From: Tupaia tana
Taxonomy: Eukaryota; Chordata; Mammalia; Scandentia; Tupaiidae
DNA: 64,000 nucleotides
Assembly: GCA_026018925.1 (NCBI GenBank)
Contig: JAKSZU010000008.1
Coordinates: forward strand, 5,756,415-5,820,414
Direction: 5' to 3'
The position numbers were made by a program, and so were the translations under genes. Under the pieces are notes generated by a model. It was given only the letters and a program-made list of their open reading frames with translations. It was not told where the DNA came from and searched no databases. Numbering within the stretch: position 1 is the first letter of the stretch; the number at the start of each line of letters is the position of its first letter. Below, one piece after another: positions 31,276-41,364 of this stretch.

Positions 31276-31892
31276 AGGAAATATATTAGATTTAAAAAAG
31301 AAGTAAGAAACAAATAAATCATTTCATGGCTCCTTCCAAAAAAATAAAAAATTGTAGGAATTCCCAGATAATCCTGTGACTTTTTTTTCCCTCTGTTGGC
31401 CAACATAACTTTCCTAAGTGTTATAAAAATAACTGAGGCTTGTTTTAAAGATGTAACACCAGGCAGTACAGTGGACATCTGAGATGACAAGGCTGGAAAG
31501 TGTCAACCTCCAGCCAGCCCTGTCCCCTCCTGTGTCTGCTTCCGCTGTCTCTTCATTGTGTGGAAAGTTCCATTCTGATCTCAGGCACCAGCAGACTCTC
31601 AAACACCAGGGAGCATGCTGCGTCAATTTGAAGCCAGAAGAAAAATGTTCTACCCGTCAGAACCATGAGCTCATTTCTGTCCACAAATTTTGACCAGTTG
31701 GTTTCACTTTCTTAGGCCACTTCTTACTAAATTTAAAAACTAACAGAAAAAGAATGACTAAAACTAAGAAAAGCAGATGCTGATAGTCCATTTACTAACT
31801 AGAATCATCTCTTTCCTAAAAAATATATTTGTGAAATGTTTCATGATCATATCACTCATGAATCAAAATAAGAAATTCCCTGTAAAAGATAC
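31276..31892. other. No feature recognised
   Basis: A-rich start (L1 tail region), then unassigned sequence. Confidence 0.4.
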
Positions 31893-32070
31893 TGTTTTAT
31901 ACTCAGTAACTTGCTTTCTTGGTGTGCTGTTTGTTTAATGAATAAAAGATTCAGAATAATAGAGTTGTGAAATTTAAAAATATGTTTTATAAGTTTTCCT
32001 TTCAGAATGCTCAGTCATAAATTATTATATGTCTGATAGGAGCAATTAACCTCATTGTAATTAAAATAAA

Positions 32071-32077
32071 CTATATA

Positions 32078-32113
<36 letters not shown>
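32071..32113. repeat. (TA)n microsatellite, left arm
   Basis: Alternating TA run. The counterpart in the right arm is the mixed (TA)n/(GTAT)n at 32424-32471. Confidence 0.95.
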
Positions 32114-32117
<4 letters not shown>

Positions 32118-32118
<1 letters not shown>

Positions 32119-32422
32119 GGTATTCAAAAAGTTCATGGCAAACATCTGTTATGATATCATTTCTTTTTCTAATTTTAGCATAATAAAGTTACATGGTGGA
32201 GTGAAGATCTTGTTAGGGACAGAAAGGGCTCTCCTTTTAATTACCAATTGAATATTTATTTTAGTCTCCAGATAATACAATTATTTGACCAGGGGAAAAT
32301 GTGAGTACTTCAAAAAGTTCATGAAAAATGGAATTAAATTACAAGTTTATTCTGACACAAAAGGTTTGGATTCCAAGCATAGTTTTTCATAACAGATGTT
32401 TGCTATGAACTTTTTGAATATA
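32118..32422 (+). mobile_element. Mariner-type MITE with terminal inverted repeats
   Basis: tattcaaaaagttcatggca at the left and its reverse complement (gctatgaactttttgaata) at the right bound about 300 bp without coding capacity. A further internal ttcaaaaagttcatg lies at 32310. The element sits in TA-repeat DNA, consistent with TA target choice. Subfamily not identified. Confidence 0.65.
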
Positions 32423-32453
<31 letters not shown>

Positions 32454-32712
32454 TGTGTATATATATATATACACTTGTATCAATAGTTTATTTTAATTAC
32501 AGGAGGTTAATTGCTCCTATCAGACATATAATAATTTATGACTGAACATTCTGAAAGGAAAACTTTTAAAATATATTTTTAAATTTCACAACTCTACTAT
32601 TCTGAATCTTTTATTCATTAAACAAACAGCACACCAAGAAAGCAGGTTATTGAATGTAGAACAGATCGGTCACTGAAAGCTAACCCTGTACTTAGTTAAA
32701 GGTAACCAGTGG

Positions 32713-32853
32713 GGGACCAGCAGGTGGCGTGGTGGTTAAGGTGCTGGGCACTCCCACATGGCTGACCGGGGTTCAAGTGCTGAATCTGGTGGCTTGCTTT
32801 CTCACTTCCTCTCTCTCTCATTCTCACCCTCTGTCTCTCTCTGCTCAAACTAA

Positions 32854-32884
<31 letters not shown>

Positions 32885-32908
32885 AATAAAATAATTATTT
32901 AAAAAAAA
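32713..32908 (+). mobile_element. tRNA-derived SINE, short form, with perfect target duplication
   Basis: Head gggaccagcaggtggcgtgg, B box ggttcaagtgc, CT-rich stretch, (aaat)n and A tail. The 15-bp word aaaggtaaccagtgg is repeated exactly at 32698-32712 and 32909-32923, so the insertion is relatively recent. It defines the full extent of the short subfamily. Confidence 0.92.
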
Positions 32909-33095
32909 AAAGGTAACCAGTGGACATGTCCTGCTTGTTTCGGTAACATACAGAGCTTTACTCAGCCCCTGGGAGTCTAACCCAGCCAAAGCTACTGATA
33001 GTAAAGCTTAATCTCAGAAATTCAGTCTGGCTGTTGTCTTAGTTCATTATTGCTTTGCCAACAGGAACATATGAGACTTGATAAAGAAATGGACT

Positions 33096-33345
33096 TAGGG
33101 ACAGCAGATGGCAAAGAGGTTAAGGCAGCTGGATACCATATTATAGGCTGTGACCCTCAGGTCCTGAACCTGGTGACTTGGAAAGCGTGGAGGTGCATGT
33201 GTGTGCATGCCCAAAATGCCAGGAGGAGAATGGAGAAGAGATTGTAGCATGGCCTTCGTCCCCAGGGAGGTGATATCTCACATTACCTCCCATTGTTTGT
33301 CTCTCTGGGGAGCGCATATGCCCTATGGCAAATATCTTAAGGGGA
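33096..33345 (+). mobile_element. tRNA-derived SINE, old long form
   Basis: Head gggacagcagatggcaaagagg, B-box-like ctcaggtcctg, end tatggcaaatatctt. Diverged. Confidence 0.7.
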
Positions 33346-33399
33346 AAAAATGGAAGATGGAAGCACAGGGAGAGAACCATAACTCAGACTAAAACTTCT

Positions 33400-33628
33400 C
33401 ATTACGTCCATAGACGTAATGATGCAGGAGTTCTGGGTGATCAGACCCAGAACTGATCACCTGAGCTGGTTTTTGTCTGATGCTCATGAAGAATTAGACA
33501 CAGACACAGAGAGGGAATAGAAAAGTAGTTTATTAAGAGAGGGAAGGAAGAATAGAGCTTCCAAGCAGGGAGGAGTCTCAAATGGGTTGTGGAAGAGGAG
33601 CTGGAGGTGAGGGGGTTTTATCTAGCAG
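33400..33628 (-). repeat. Class I ERV LTR fragment
   Basis: Antisense R/U5-like segment with aataaacta in reverse complement (tagtttatt at 33523-33531) and a gacacagacacagagag stretch. Truncated by the next SINE. Confidence 0.45.
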
Positions 33629-33635
33629 TCTGAGC

Positions 33636-33721
33636 AATGGATTAGATGGCATGGCCATCTCTCCTAGAGGGTACTTTCTCACTTTCCCTCTGTCTGTCTT
33701 TGGTGAGCACATGTGCTCTAT

Positions 33722-33770
<49 letters not shown>
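33636..33770 (+). mobile_element. SINE 3' portion with long poly(A)
   Basis: 5'-truncated copy: CT-rich stretch, agcacatgtgctctatagc and then about 43 uninterrupted A (33725-33767), followed by TA/CA microsatellite DNA to 33796. A pure A-tail this long suggests a young copy. Confidence 0.85.
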
Positions 33771-34175
33771 TATATACACACACACATATATATATAAAGA
33801 AATACCGTTTTTTTTTGACTGACAATTTTGGAGGCTGGTAAAGTCCAAAGGTGTAGGGCTGGCACTAGGCTGGCCTACGTCACAGCATGTCCGACAGAGA
33901 AGAGAAGGTGAGTGGGCAAGTGAAGAGAGACCTAATGGAGCCACCTTCCTTATATACCAACTTGCAATTAAACCCTTCTTACCAGAGCTATAACTCAATG
34001 CGTCTCATGAGACATGACTAATCTATTCATGAAACTATGCCTCCACGGCGCAGTCACCACCCATCAGGCCTCAGCTCTTAAAGGTCTCGCCGCCTCCCAA
34101 TTCATTGCACTGGGGATCAAATTTCAGAATGTGAACTTTAGGGGACAAGCTATTACCCAAACCAGCTGTACTCCA

Positions 34176-34618
34176 ATCATTCTTTCTTGGCACGGGAAGA
34201 AAATGAAGGTACACATGAGTCTAAGGTAAAGTGATTGTCTCCCTGAAGATAATTTAGTTTCCGCATTTTTTTTTGTAATTTTGGAAATAAAATCTTCTTT
34301 AATAAATCAAATACAAAAAATCTACCAGAGTTTGAAAAGAAAGAAACAAAACTTAACATTATTGTAATAGATTTGGTTTAAGCAGAAAAAAGACCTTTGT
34401 AACAAAAAAATTTATTTAGACATTCAAGAGGTACTGAATGATCCTACAAAATATTTTTCTTAACATCTGTAATAACATGATAGAAAACTATGTTTTGAAA
34501 TGGCTAAAGTCCTTTAGAGGTTTCCTCAAAATGATACATTCCTTTATCATTTTGAGGAAATAAGCAGTCCTCTATTTAAATAATTGTGGCATCAAGTATT
34601 TTAGAATTCACCTTTCTC
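34176..34618. other. No feature recognised
   Basis: AT-rich. tcctttagaggtttcctcaaaatgata at 34510 partly faces tcattttgaggaaataagc at 34546, a short imperfect hairpin. Confidence 0.45.
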
Positions 34619-34624
34619 CTTCAT

Positions 34625-34870
34625 GATTGTATTATTTTTTAAATCTGCTAGAGTGCATGTGTGCTTGCTGGAAAGAGACAGAGGCAGGGGGATGAGGAAG
34701 CACTCCACATGGGAGGTAGTCAGGCCCAATCCCTTTTCCATTTCTCCTTTCAGGATTTTGGGAACAATGCACATGTGCCTGGCTTGTTATTTTAAGCCTC
34801 TGGGTCTAGCACTTGAACCACTAAGTTGGCCATGTGGGATCCAGTCACCTTAACCAACACTCCAATCCCT
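34625..34870 (-). mobile_element. tRNA-derived SINE, old long form
   Basis: T-rich tail, body ttgggaacaatgcacatgtgc, head ending aaccaacactccaatccc. Confidence 0.68.
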
Positions 34871-35124
34871 CATTATTAATAAATTGATGTAAGAGCACAT
34901 TTTTCATCTTTACCAGTTACTATCTGTGACTATAATATTCAAGAGATAATTTTACCGGGTATCTATGTATAAATATTTTTGTTTTTATGATTTTTTTAAA
35001 AAAATATACATAACATAAAATTTACTGTTTCAACCATTTTTAAGTTGATAGTTCATTGGCATTAAGTACATTACATTGTGCACATCTATTGCCACCATCC
35101 ATCGTCTGAATGCTTTTTCCCTTT

Positions 35125-35372
35125 TTTCTTTATTAAGGATTTTGCCATAGGGTGCATGCATGAGAGAGCGAGAGAGAGAGAGAGAGAAAGTGAGAAATTC
35201 CTCTCCCAGAGGGGATGGTCATGCTGCAGTGTCTCCTCCTTCATTCTCCTCTCAGGATTTTGGGCACACGTGCACATGTGCCTGGTGTGATTTTCAAGTC
35301 ACTGGGTCCAGGAATTGAACTGCACAGTCGTCCATGTGAGATCCAGTGCCTAACCACATGCCACCTGCTTTC
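35125..35372 (-). mobile_element. tRNA-derived SINE, long form
   Basis: gattttgccatagggtgcatgc, (ga)n segment, body gggcacacgtgcacatgtgcc, head ending catgccacctgctttctcc. Confidence 0.8.
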
Positions 35373-35707
35373 TCCATCTCCAGAAATTTGTCTTCCCAAG
35401 CTGAAATTCTGTACCCCTATACACACTCTCCCTTTTCCCCAGCCCCTGGCAACCACCACTGTTTTCTGGTTTCCTGAGTTTGACCAGGCTAGGTGCCTCA
35501 ACAGGTGAGCTCATCCGTGCCCTATTGTGTCTGGCTTGTCTCACTTACCATGACACCTTTGAAGTTCATCCATGTTGAGCATGGATTAGGCTCTTATTTC
35601 TTTTTAAGGCCGAATAGTACTTCATCCTATGCACATGTCACGTACTTTGAATTTACTTCTCTGCTGGTAGACATTTGGGTTGCTCCATCTTCTGGGTATG
35701 AAAACGC

Positions 35708-37157
35708 TGTTATGAACTGATGCCCTGTGAGATGCTGCTGGGACCGTGGCCATGCAGACAGCTGTTGCCGTGTGAAGTGCTGCTGTGAGCGTGACCGTGC
35801 AAACACCTGTTATGAACTAATGTGTGTAAGATGCTGCTGTGAGCATGGCCGTGCAAACACCTGTTATGAACTAATGCGTGTGAGATGCTGCTGTGAGCAT
35901 GGCCATGCAGACACCTGTTAAGAATGGATGCGTGTGAGATGCTGCTGTGAGCGTGGCCGTGCAGACACCTGTTATGAACTGATGCGTGTGAGATGCTGCT
36001 GTGAGCGTGCCCGTGCAGACACCTGTTATGAACTGATGCGTGTGAGATGCTGCTGTGAGCGTGGCCGTGCAGACACCTGTTATGAACTGATGCGTGTGAG
36101 ATGCTGCTGTGAGCGTGGCCGTGCAGACACCTGTTATGAACTGATGCGTGTGAGATGCTGCTGTGAGCGTGGCCGTGCAGACACCTGTTATGATCTGATG
36201 CGTGTGAGATGCTGCTGTGAGCGTCGCCGTGCAGACACCTGTTATGAACTGATGCGTGTGAGATCTGCTGTGAGCGTGCCCGTGCAGACACCTGTTATGA
36301 ACTGATGCGTGTGAGATGCTGCTGTGAGCGTGGCCGTGCAGACACCTGTTATGAACTGATGCGTGTGAGATGCTGCTGTGAGCGTGGCCGTGCAGACACC
36401 TGTTATGAACTGATGCGTGTGAGATGCTGCTGTGAGCGTGGCCGTGCAGACACCTGTTATGATCTGATGCGTGTGAGATGCTGCTGTGAGCATGGCCGTG
36501 CAAACACCTGTTATGAACTAATGCGTGTGAGATGCTGCTGTGAGCATGGCCGTGCAGACACCTGTTATGAACTAATGCGTGTGAGATGCTGCTGTGAGCG
36601 TGGCCGTGCAGACACCTGTTATGAACTAATGCGTGTGAGATGCTGCTGTGAGCATGGCCGTGCAGACACCTGTTATGAACTGATGCGTGTGAGATGCTGC
36701 TGTGAGCGTGGCCGTGCAGACACCTGTTATGAACTAATGCGTGTGAGATGCTGCTGTGAGCATGGCCGTGCAGACACCTGTTATGAACTGATGCGTGTGA
36801 GATCTGCTGTGAGCGTGCCCGTGCAGACACCTGTTATGAACTGATGCGTGTGAGATGCTGCTGTGAGCGTGGCCGTGCAGACACCTGTTATGAACTGATG
36901 CGTGTGAGATGCTGCTGTGAGCGTGGCCGTGCAGACACCTGTTATGAACTGATGCGTGTGAGATGCTGCTGTGAGCATGGCCGTGCAGACACCTGTTATG
37001 AACTGATGCGTGTGAGATGCTGCTGTGAGCGTGCCCGTGCAGACACCTGTTATGATCTGATGCCGTGTGAGATGCTGCTGTGAGCGTGCCCGTGCAGACA
37101 CCTGTTATGATCTGATGCCGTGTGAGATGCTGCTGTGAGCGTGCCCGTGCAGACAGC
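35708..37157. repeat. 54-bp minisatellite, about 27 copies
   Basis: The unit runs from gatgcgtgtgagatgctgct through gtgagcgtggccgtgcagac to acctgttatgaact, 54 bp, so it is in step with the codon length. Because the unit contains no stop in several frames, it creates spurious open frames on both strands (MRVRCCCERGRADTCYEL on plus, HNRCLHGHAHSSISHASV on minus). Units vary at a few sites (catggcc/gtggcc, gcaaac/gcagac, aactaatg/aactgatg/atctgatg). A 1-bp-shorter unit (gagatctgctg) occurs at 36260 and again 539 bp later at 36799. Edge units are the most diverged. Confidence 0.97.
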
Positions 37158-37514
37158 TGTCTGAGTCCCCGCTTTCATCCTTTTGGTATTTGCTCAGCGG
37201 TTGAATGGCCGCCTCAGACGAATGCTCTGCCTAATTACGGAGAGCTGCCCTTCTCTTCTGCAAGCGCGTCCCTTCATGTTCCCCAACAATGGGCAAGGAT
37301 TCCTTCTCAGCCCTTGTCACGGTCTGTGCTTGTTTCTGCTGTTTGTCTCTTTGTTTTTAATAGTAGTTGCCCTCATGGGCATAAAGCGGCATCTAAATGT
37401 GGTTTTGTTTTGCATTTCCTGGTGATAAGCCATGTTGAGCGCCTTCTCATTGGTCATTTCGTATCTTCTGTGGAGAAAGGTTTATTTAAGTCCTTTGCCC
37501 ATTTTTGGATTTTT

Positions 37515-37613
37515 TTGGGGGGGGCAATTTCTCACTTTCCCTCTCACTGTCTCTCTCTCTCCAGTGAGCACACGCACCCTATGGGGAAAACAAACAAACA
37601 AACAAACAAAAAA
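37515..37613 (+). mobile_element. SINE 3' fragment
   Basis: 5'-truncated: ggggggcaatttctcactttc, CT-rich stretch, cacgcaccctatgg and a (caaa)n tail. Confidence 0.8.
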
Positions 37614-37724
37614 ACTAGATTACATAGATCAGGATTCTCTTTAAACATAAGTACCCATGTTTCTCTCCAAATATCCTCTATTCAAGAGTAAGAACAATGG
37701 AATTTAAAAAACTCTTCATGAACA

Positions 37725-37987
37725 GGGACCAGCAGTTAGCGTAATGGCTATGTCGTTGTACTCCCACGTAGTAGACCGCGGTTCACGTCCCGGACCCAGT
37801 GGCTTAAACTCACGCCGGGCACGTGTGCGTGTGTGCCCAAGATCCCGAGAGAAGAAGGGATTGCGATGTGGCCATCCCCCCTGGGGGGTGATTTCTCGCT
37901 TTCTATCTCTCTGTCTCTCTCTGTCTGTTTGGCGAGCACATGCGCCCTATAGCAAAAACCTCAAAAAAAAAAAAAAAAAAAAAAAAA
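37725..37987 (+). mobile_element. tRNA-derived SINE, long form, young, with target duplication
   Basis: Near-consensus copy: head gggaccagcagttagcgtaa, body gccgggcacgtgtgcgtgtg, end cctatagcaaaaacctc plus A-run. aactcttcatgaac (37710-37723) and aactcttcgtgaac (37986-37999) flank it. Confidence 0.93.
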
Positions 37988-38188
37988 CTCTTCGTGAACT
38001 AAGGTGAAACCTCCTGTCTTGCTTTGTGTGAGTGTTGGAAAAGTTCTCATCAAAACAACCCTGTCAACTGGCAGAGGAGCTGGGACAAACAAGACTGGGG
38101 ACATTAAAGCACCCATCCTCACCCCAGCAGGCACGGTCTCTGCACAGCTGCTGGGGAAGCTGGCGTCCTCCCAGCAGAGCCACGAGCC

Positions 38189-38318
38189 GTTTGGTTGGCT
38201 GCAGGCAGTCTGGCATCGCTGAAGGTGAACTAGACACCTGTCCGAAGATTGGTGTTTGGTTGGCTGCAGGCAGTCTGGCATCGCTGAAGGTGAACTAGAC
38301 ACCTGTCCGAAGATTGGT
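38189..38318. repeat. Perfect 65-bp tandem duplication
   Basis: gtttggttggctgcaggcag begins at 38189 and again at 38254, and the two 65-bp units are identical. The second unit abuts a MIR fragment. Confidence 0.96.
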
Positions 38319-38412
38319 TTTCAAATCCCAGTTCAGCCTATTCCCAGTGTGACCTTGAGAACATCACTCAGGTCCTCTGGGCCCTGTTTTTTCATCTGTA
38401 AGTTCTCATTTA
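38319..38412 (+). repeat. MIR SINE fragment
   Basis: tttcaaatcccagttcagcc, tgtgaccttgagaacatcac and tttttcatctgtaag are the sense core of MIR. Confidence 0.7.
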
Positions 38413-38855
38413 ATTCTATATTTCTGTTTGCACAAGTTAGAGAACTGGCTCATATTTTTCTTAATATTGAATCCCAAGTCACCAAGAGACTCCAGCATAG
38501 TCTGTAAAAGATACTATCATGACTTGTGATTGTTCAAGGCATACTTTTAGAAAGAATTAAATCCATGAATTTTTAGAAAGAATTAAATCCATGACTTTCT
38601 TTTTCTCTTGCCATCCCCATACTTTCTTATAATCTGAAGATTATGTGGTGTCATAAATATATCTTGTAACAAAATTTTTAATATTCTTTCACGTAAGGTC
38701 ACTCAATGTACTAACTTTATTAGCAAATTAATTTTATCCTATATTAATATTGTACCAGTGATTACATTTTTATTGCTAATAATTTCCAATGATAGTTTTA
38801 ATTACTACGCATTTAATATTCAACATCATGCTGCCCATATTTAAGCTGTAATTTC
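38413..38855. other. AT-rich DNA, no gene
   Basis: Contains a small tandem repeat: tttagaaagaattaaatccatga occurs twice with a 26-bp period at about 38547-38597. Otherwise unassigned. Confidence 0.5.
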
Positions 38856-38868
38856 CTCATGCTTGAAT

Positions 38869-39140
38869 TTTCTTTTTTTTTTTTTTTTGAGAGGTTTTCT
38901 CTATAGGGTGCGTGTGCTCGCCAGACAGACAGAGAGAGACAGAAAGACAGAAAGCGAGAAATCACCCCCCAGGGGGGATGGCCACGCCGCAATCCCTTCT
39001 CCTCCATTCTCCTCTCGGGATCTTGGGCACGCACGCACACGCGTCCGGTGTGAGTTTTAAGCCACCAGGTCCGGGACGCGAACCACGGTCGACTACCTGG
39101 GAGTCCAGCGACATAGCCATTACGCTAACTGCTGGCCCCC
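38869..39140 (-). mobile_element. tRNA-derived SINE, long form, young, with target duplication
   Basis: Near-consensus copy. ctcatgcttgaat (38856-38868) and ttcatgcttgaat (39141-39153) are the target duplication. Confidence 0.93.
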
Positions 39141-39153
39141 TTCATGCTTGAAT

Positions 39154-39495
39154 GTTCAGTGCCCAGCAACTCTATCTGCAAACACTAAGAAGTTCACATT
39201 ACGGTAGAAGAACGAGGGTAGATTTAGGGTGAGGCATGACCGAGTTCAAGCTGGCAGAGGTCTGTGCACCGGGAAGGTTTGGGGCGGACTGGTAAGGGCT
39301 TGCTGCCTTATTCCCACCTTGGTGACGGGCAGCACCTTCAGGCTGTGAGGTCTGTGCAATCTCAGCACACATCGCGTTCCAGGTGCCCGTGCTGCTCATT
39401 TTCTCCCTCGCATGTCCAGGGACTCTTCAGTCAACTTCTCTAGCTACTCAGGGTTAAATGGACATAGGAAAACTCTGATTATGCTTTTTTTTCCT
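39154..39495. other. No feature recognised
   Basis: Unassigned sequence between two SINEs. Confidence 0.4.
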
Positions 39496-39499
39496 TTAT

Positions 39500-39749
39500 A
39501 AGAGAGGTTTTTTTTTTTTTTTTTTTTTTTGCTGCAGGGTGCATGTGCTCACCAGAGAAAGAGGGAAAGTGAGAAATCACCCCCAGGGGATGGCCATGCC
39601 AGAATCCCTTCTCCTCCATGCTCCTCTCGGGATCTTGGGCACGCACACACACATGCCCGGCGTGAGTTTAAGCCACCGGGTCTGGGACTCGAACCGCGGT
39701 CGACTACGTGGGAGTCCAGCGACATAGCCATTACGCTAACTGCTGGTCC
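39500..39749 (-). mobile_element. tRNA-derived SINE, long form, young
   Basis: T-run of about 24 bp, slightly shortened CT-rich part, well preserved head with gactcgaaccgcggtcgac. Confidence 0.9.
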
Positions 39750-40018
39750 CTAATTTTCATGAGTTCTTATCCTCTGGGATGTGGAAGGTTTAATTCTGAG
39801 AATCTAGTACCATAGAGAGGAAAGGCAGTAGAAGGGGTTTTAAAAGGACAGGCTAATCAGAATTGTGACACGTCACAGTTACAGGAGGGGATATGAAACC
39901 CAGGCCTACGTGTTGGTGCTTTTGATTTTCAATTGCCAGAGGATGTGTCTCAGCCATGAAAGGAGCAGCCAGGCAGAATGTGGCTGTCCCGACGCTGACT
40001 AGCCACCAAGGGCTGTCA

Positions 40019-40128
40019 GTGTCTGTCTCTCTGTCTGTCTGGCGAGTGCATGCGCCCTATAGCAAAAACCTCTACAAAAAAAAAAAGAACTCTTGAAAAT
40101 TAAAAAAAAAAATAAAAGCCCACAAAAC
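40019..40128 (+). mobile_element. SINE 3' fragment
   Basis: 5'-truncated: CT-rich stretch, gcgagtgcatgcgccctata, gcaaaaacctc and two A-rich runs. The stretch before it (39750-40018) is unassigned. Confidence 0.82.
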
Positions 40129-40311
40129 ATGTTTATCAAGAAATCACATTCGCTCCTCACTTTATGGCCCACTTCGCTGTTCGCAATCCGGACACGGCCT
40201 GGAGCAGAGCTGGCCTCTGTGCCCGGGCAGCCTGGCGCTGGCGGGCCTCATGAGCCCGGAGGAGGAGGGCTTCGTGCCAGAGCAGTGTCCAGGGGCTGAT
40301 AAGGACGCTCT

Positions 40312-40566
40312 TTTTCTTTTTTTTTTTTTTTTTTTTCTTTTTAAGGGTTTTGTCATAGAGAGCCTGTGCTTGGTGATGGGGCGGGGAGAGGAAAGGTGCG
40401 AAGTCCCTCCTCCCCCAGGGTGATGCCCACCCTGCAGTCCTTCCTCCGTTCCCCTCGGGATTTGGGGCACTGCAGCACAGCACCTGGTGGATTCTCAATC
40501 AACCCCTGGGTCCGAGACTCGAGGGCCAGCCACGTGGGAGTCTAGACCCATAACTGCCTGGCTAAG
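40312..40566 (-). mobile_element. tRNA-derived SINE, old long form
   Basis: T-rich tail of about 30 bp, diverged GC-rich body, head ending ataactgcctggctaag. Confidence 0.65.
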
Positions 40567-41100
40567 AGGTGGGGTCTGGAGATGCCACCCACCTAGAGCC
40601 GGCCCTACCATGCCCCCTGCCTTCCTCATGCTTCCCCTGTGGTCCTGGAGTGCCCGCTGAGGGAGTGGCAGGGCCCTGAAGGACGTGACAGCACTTCCAG
40701 GGGGCACGGCTGAGATGAGATGCCATTCCCACCTCAGGCTCGCATGGACCGCAGGGTCCCAGAGCTGCAGCCCCAGACACCGTCTCCCTTCCTCAGATCC
40801 CAGCCCACCGGGCCCAGCAGCGCCGCGGGCCCCTTAGGAGCGACGGGCTCGATGGGCTCACCCTGGGTGGCTGGGGCCTCTGGTTTATTCTGAGAGTCTC
40901 GCGGTGTTTCTTGTTAGCAGCCCGGGACTCTGGAATGCCTTTTTGTGGCAGTAATGGAGATATGTTTTGAACCATAGTTTCTGGGAATGTTTTCAAACAG
41001 AGGACATCCGCTGGGCAAATAGCATGATTAATGGGAATCTAGTGACAGAAATAACTGGCCCCAAAAGGATTTGAAATGCTTTTGAAACTGGAAATTAGCT
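40567..41100. other. GC-moderate DNA, no gene recognised
   Basis: Overlapping short open frames only, with no family signature. Confidence 0.4.
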
Positions 41101-41104
41101 TCAG

Positions 41105-41350
41105 AAGGGGCCAGCTGGTAGGTAGCGTCGTGGCTAAGGAGGCTGGATCCCACAGGACTGAGTGCGCAGTGCGAGTCCCAGGCCCGGTGACTTGAGAAAC
41201 ATGCTGGGCACACGTGTGTGCGTGCACCAAGTCCCAGGAGGGATGGGGGAGGAGGGATTGCGGTGTGACTGTTTCCCATGGCGGGGAGGGTCCTTTCTCC
41301 CCTTCTCTGTCTCTCTCTAGCCAGCACATACTCTCTGACAGTTTTTTTTT
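41105..41350 (+). mobile_element. tRNA-derived SINE, older subfamily
   Basis: Head ggggccagctggtaggtagcg, with an insertion relative to other copies, cgagtcccaggcccg B box and end actctctgacag. Confidence 0.72.
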
Positions 41351-41364
41351 TTAATTAGTTTTAA

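Larger units (their letters stand above)
31893..32663. repeat. Large inverted repeat (hairpin-capable)
   Basis: Arm 31893-32070 is the reverse complement of arm 32486-32663 with roughly 90% identity by eye. For example ttggtgtgctgtttgtttaa (31919) faces ttaaacaaacagcacaccaa (32618). Each arm runs inward into an AT microsatellite and then the termini of a mariner-type MITE. Confidence 0.9.
33032..34175 (-). repeat. MaLR (MST/THE1-like) LTR, split by later insertions
   Basis: The left piece 33032-33091 (tgtcttagttcattattg) and the right piece 33802-34175 (ttttggaggctgg, ccaccttccttatatacc, ctgtgacctaa-type end cccaaaccagctg) together give the antisense order of a MaLR LTR. The intervening 700 bp are younger insertions. 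Confidence 0.65.
34960..37510 (-). mobile_element. Old L1 (L1M/ME-type) 3' end, interrupted by a SINE and expanded into a minisatellite
   Basis: Pieces 34985-35105, 35376-35710 and 37158-37510 read in order as the antisense 3' part of an ancient mammalian L1. Landmarks are cattggcattaagtacatt, gcccctggcaaccacc, aaggccgaatagtact, gacatttgggttgctcc, gagtccccgctttcatcc and tttgcatttcctggtg. A SINE sits at 35125-35372 and the tandem array at 35708-37157 occupies a spot where the L1 has only one copy of the motif. Confidence 0.75.

Noticed and set aside
35871-36830. A 319-codon open frame on the minus strand and others up to 193 codons in 35708-37157
   Set aside because: They are translations of a stop-free 54-bp tandem repeat, with shifts where a unit lacks one base. 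No start context, splice signal or conserved domain supports a gene.
36260-36850. Two unrelated arrays joined
   Set aside because: Both sides of the short units have the same 54-bp consensus, so it is one array with internal block duplication.
35708-37157. CRISPR-like array
   Set aside because: The 54-bp units are contiguous and nearly identical throughout. There are no unique spacers, and the DNA is mammalian.
37725-37810. Possible tRNA gene (good A and B boxes)
   Set aside because: The same head occurs about 60 times joined to a common SINE body, and the cloverleaf does not close properly, so it is a SINE head.
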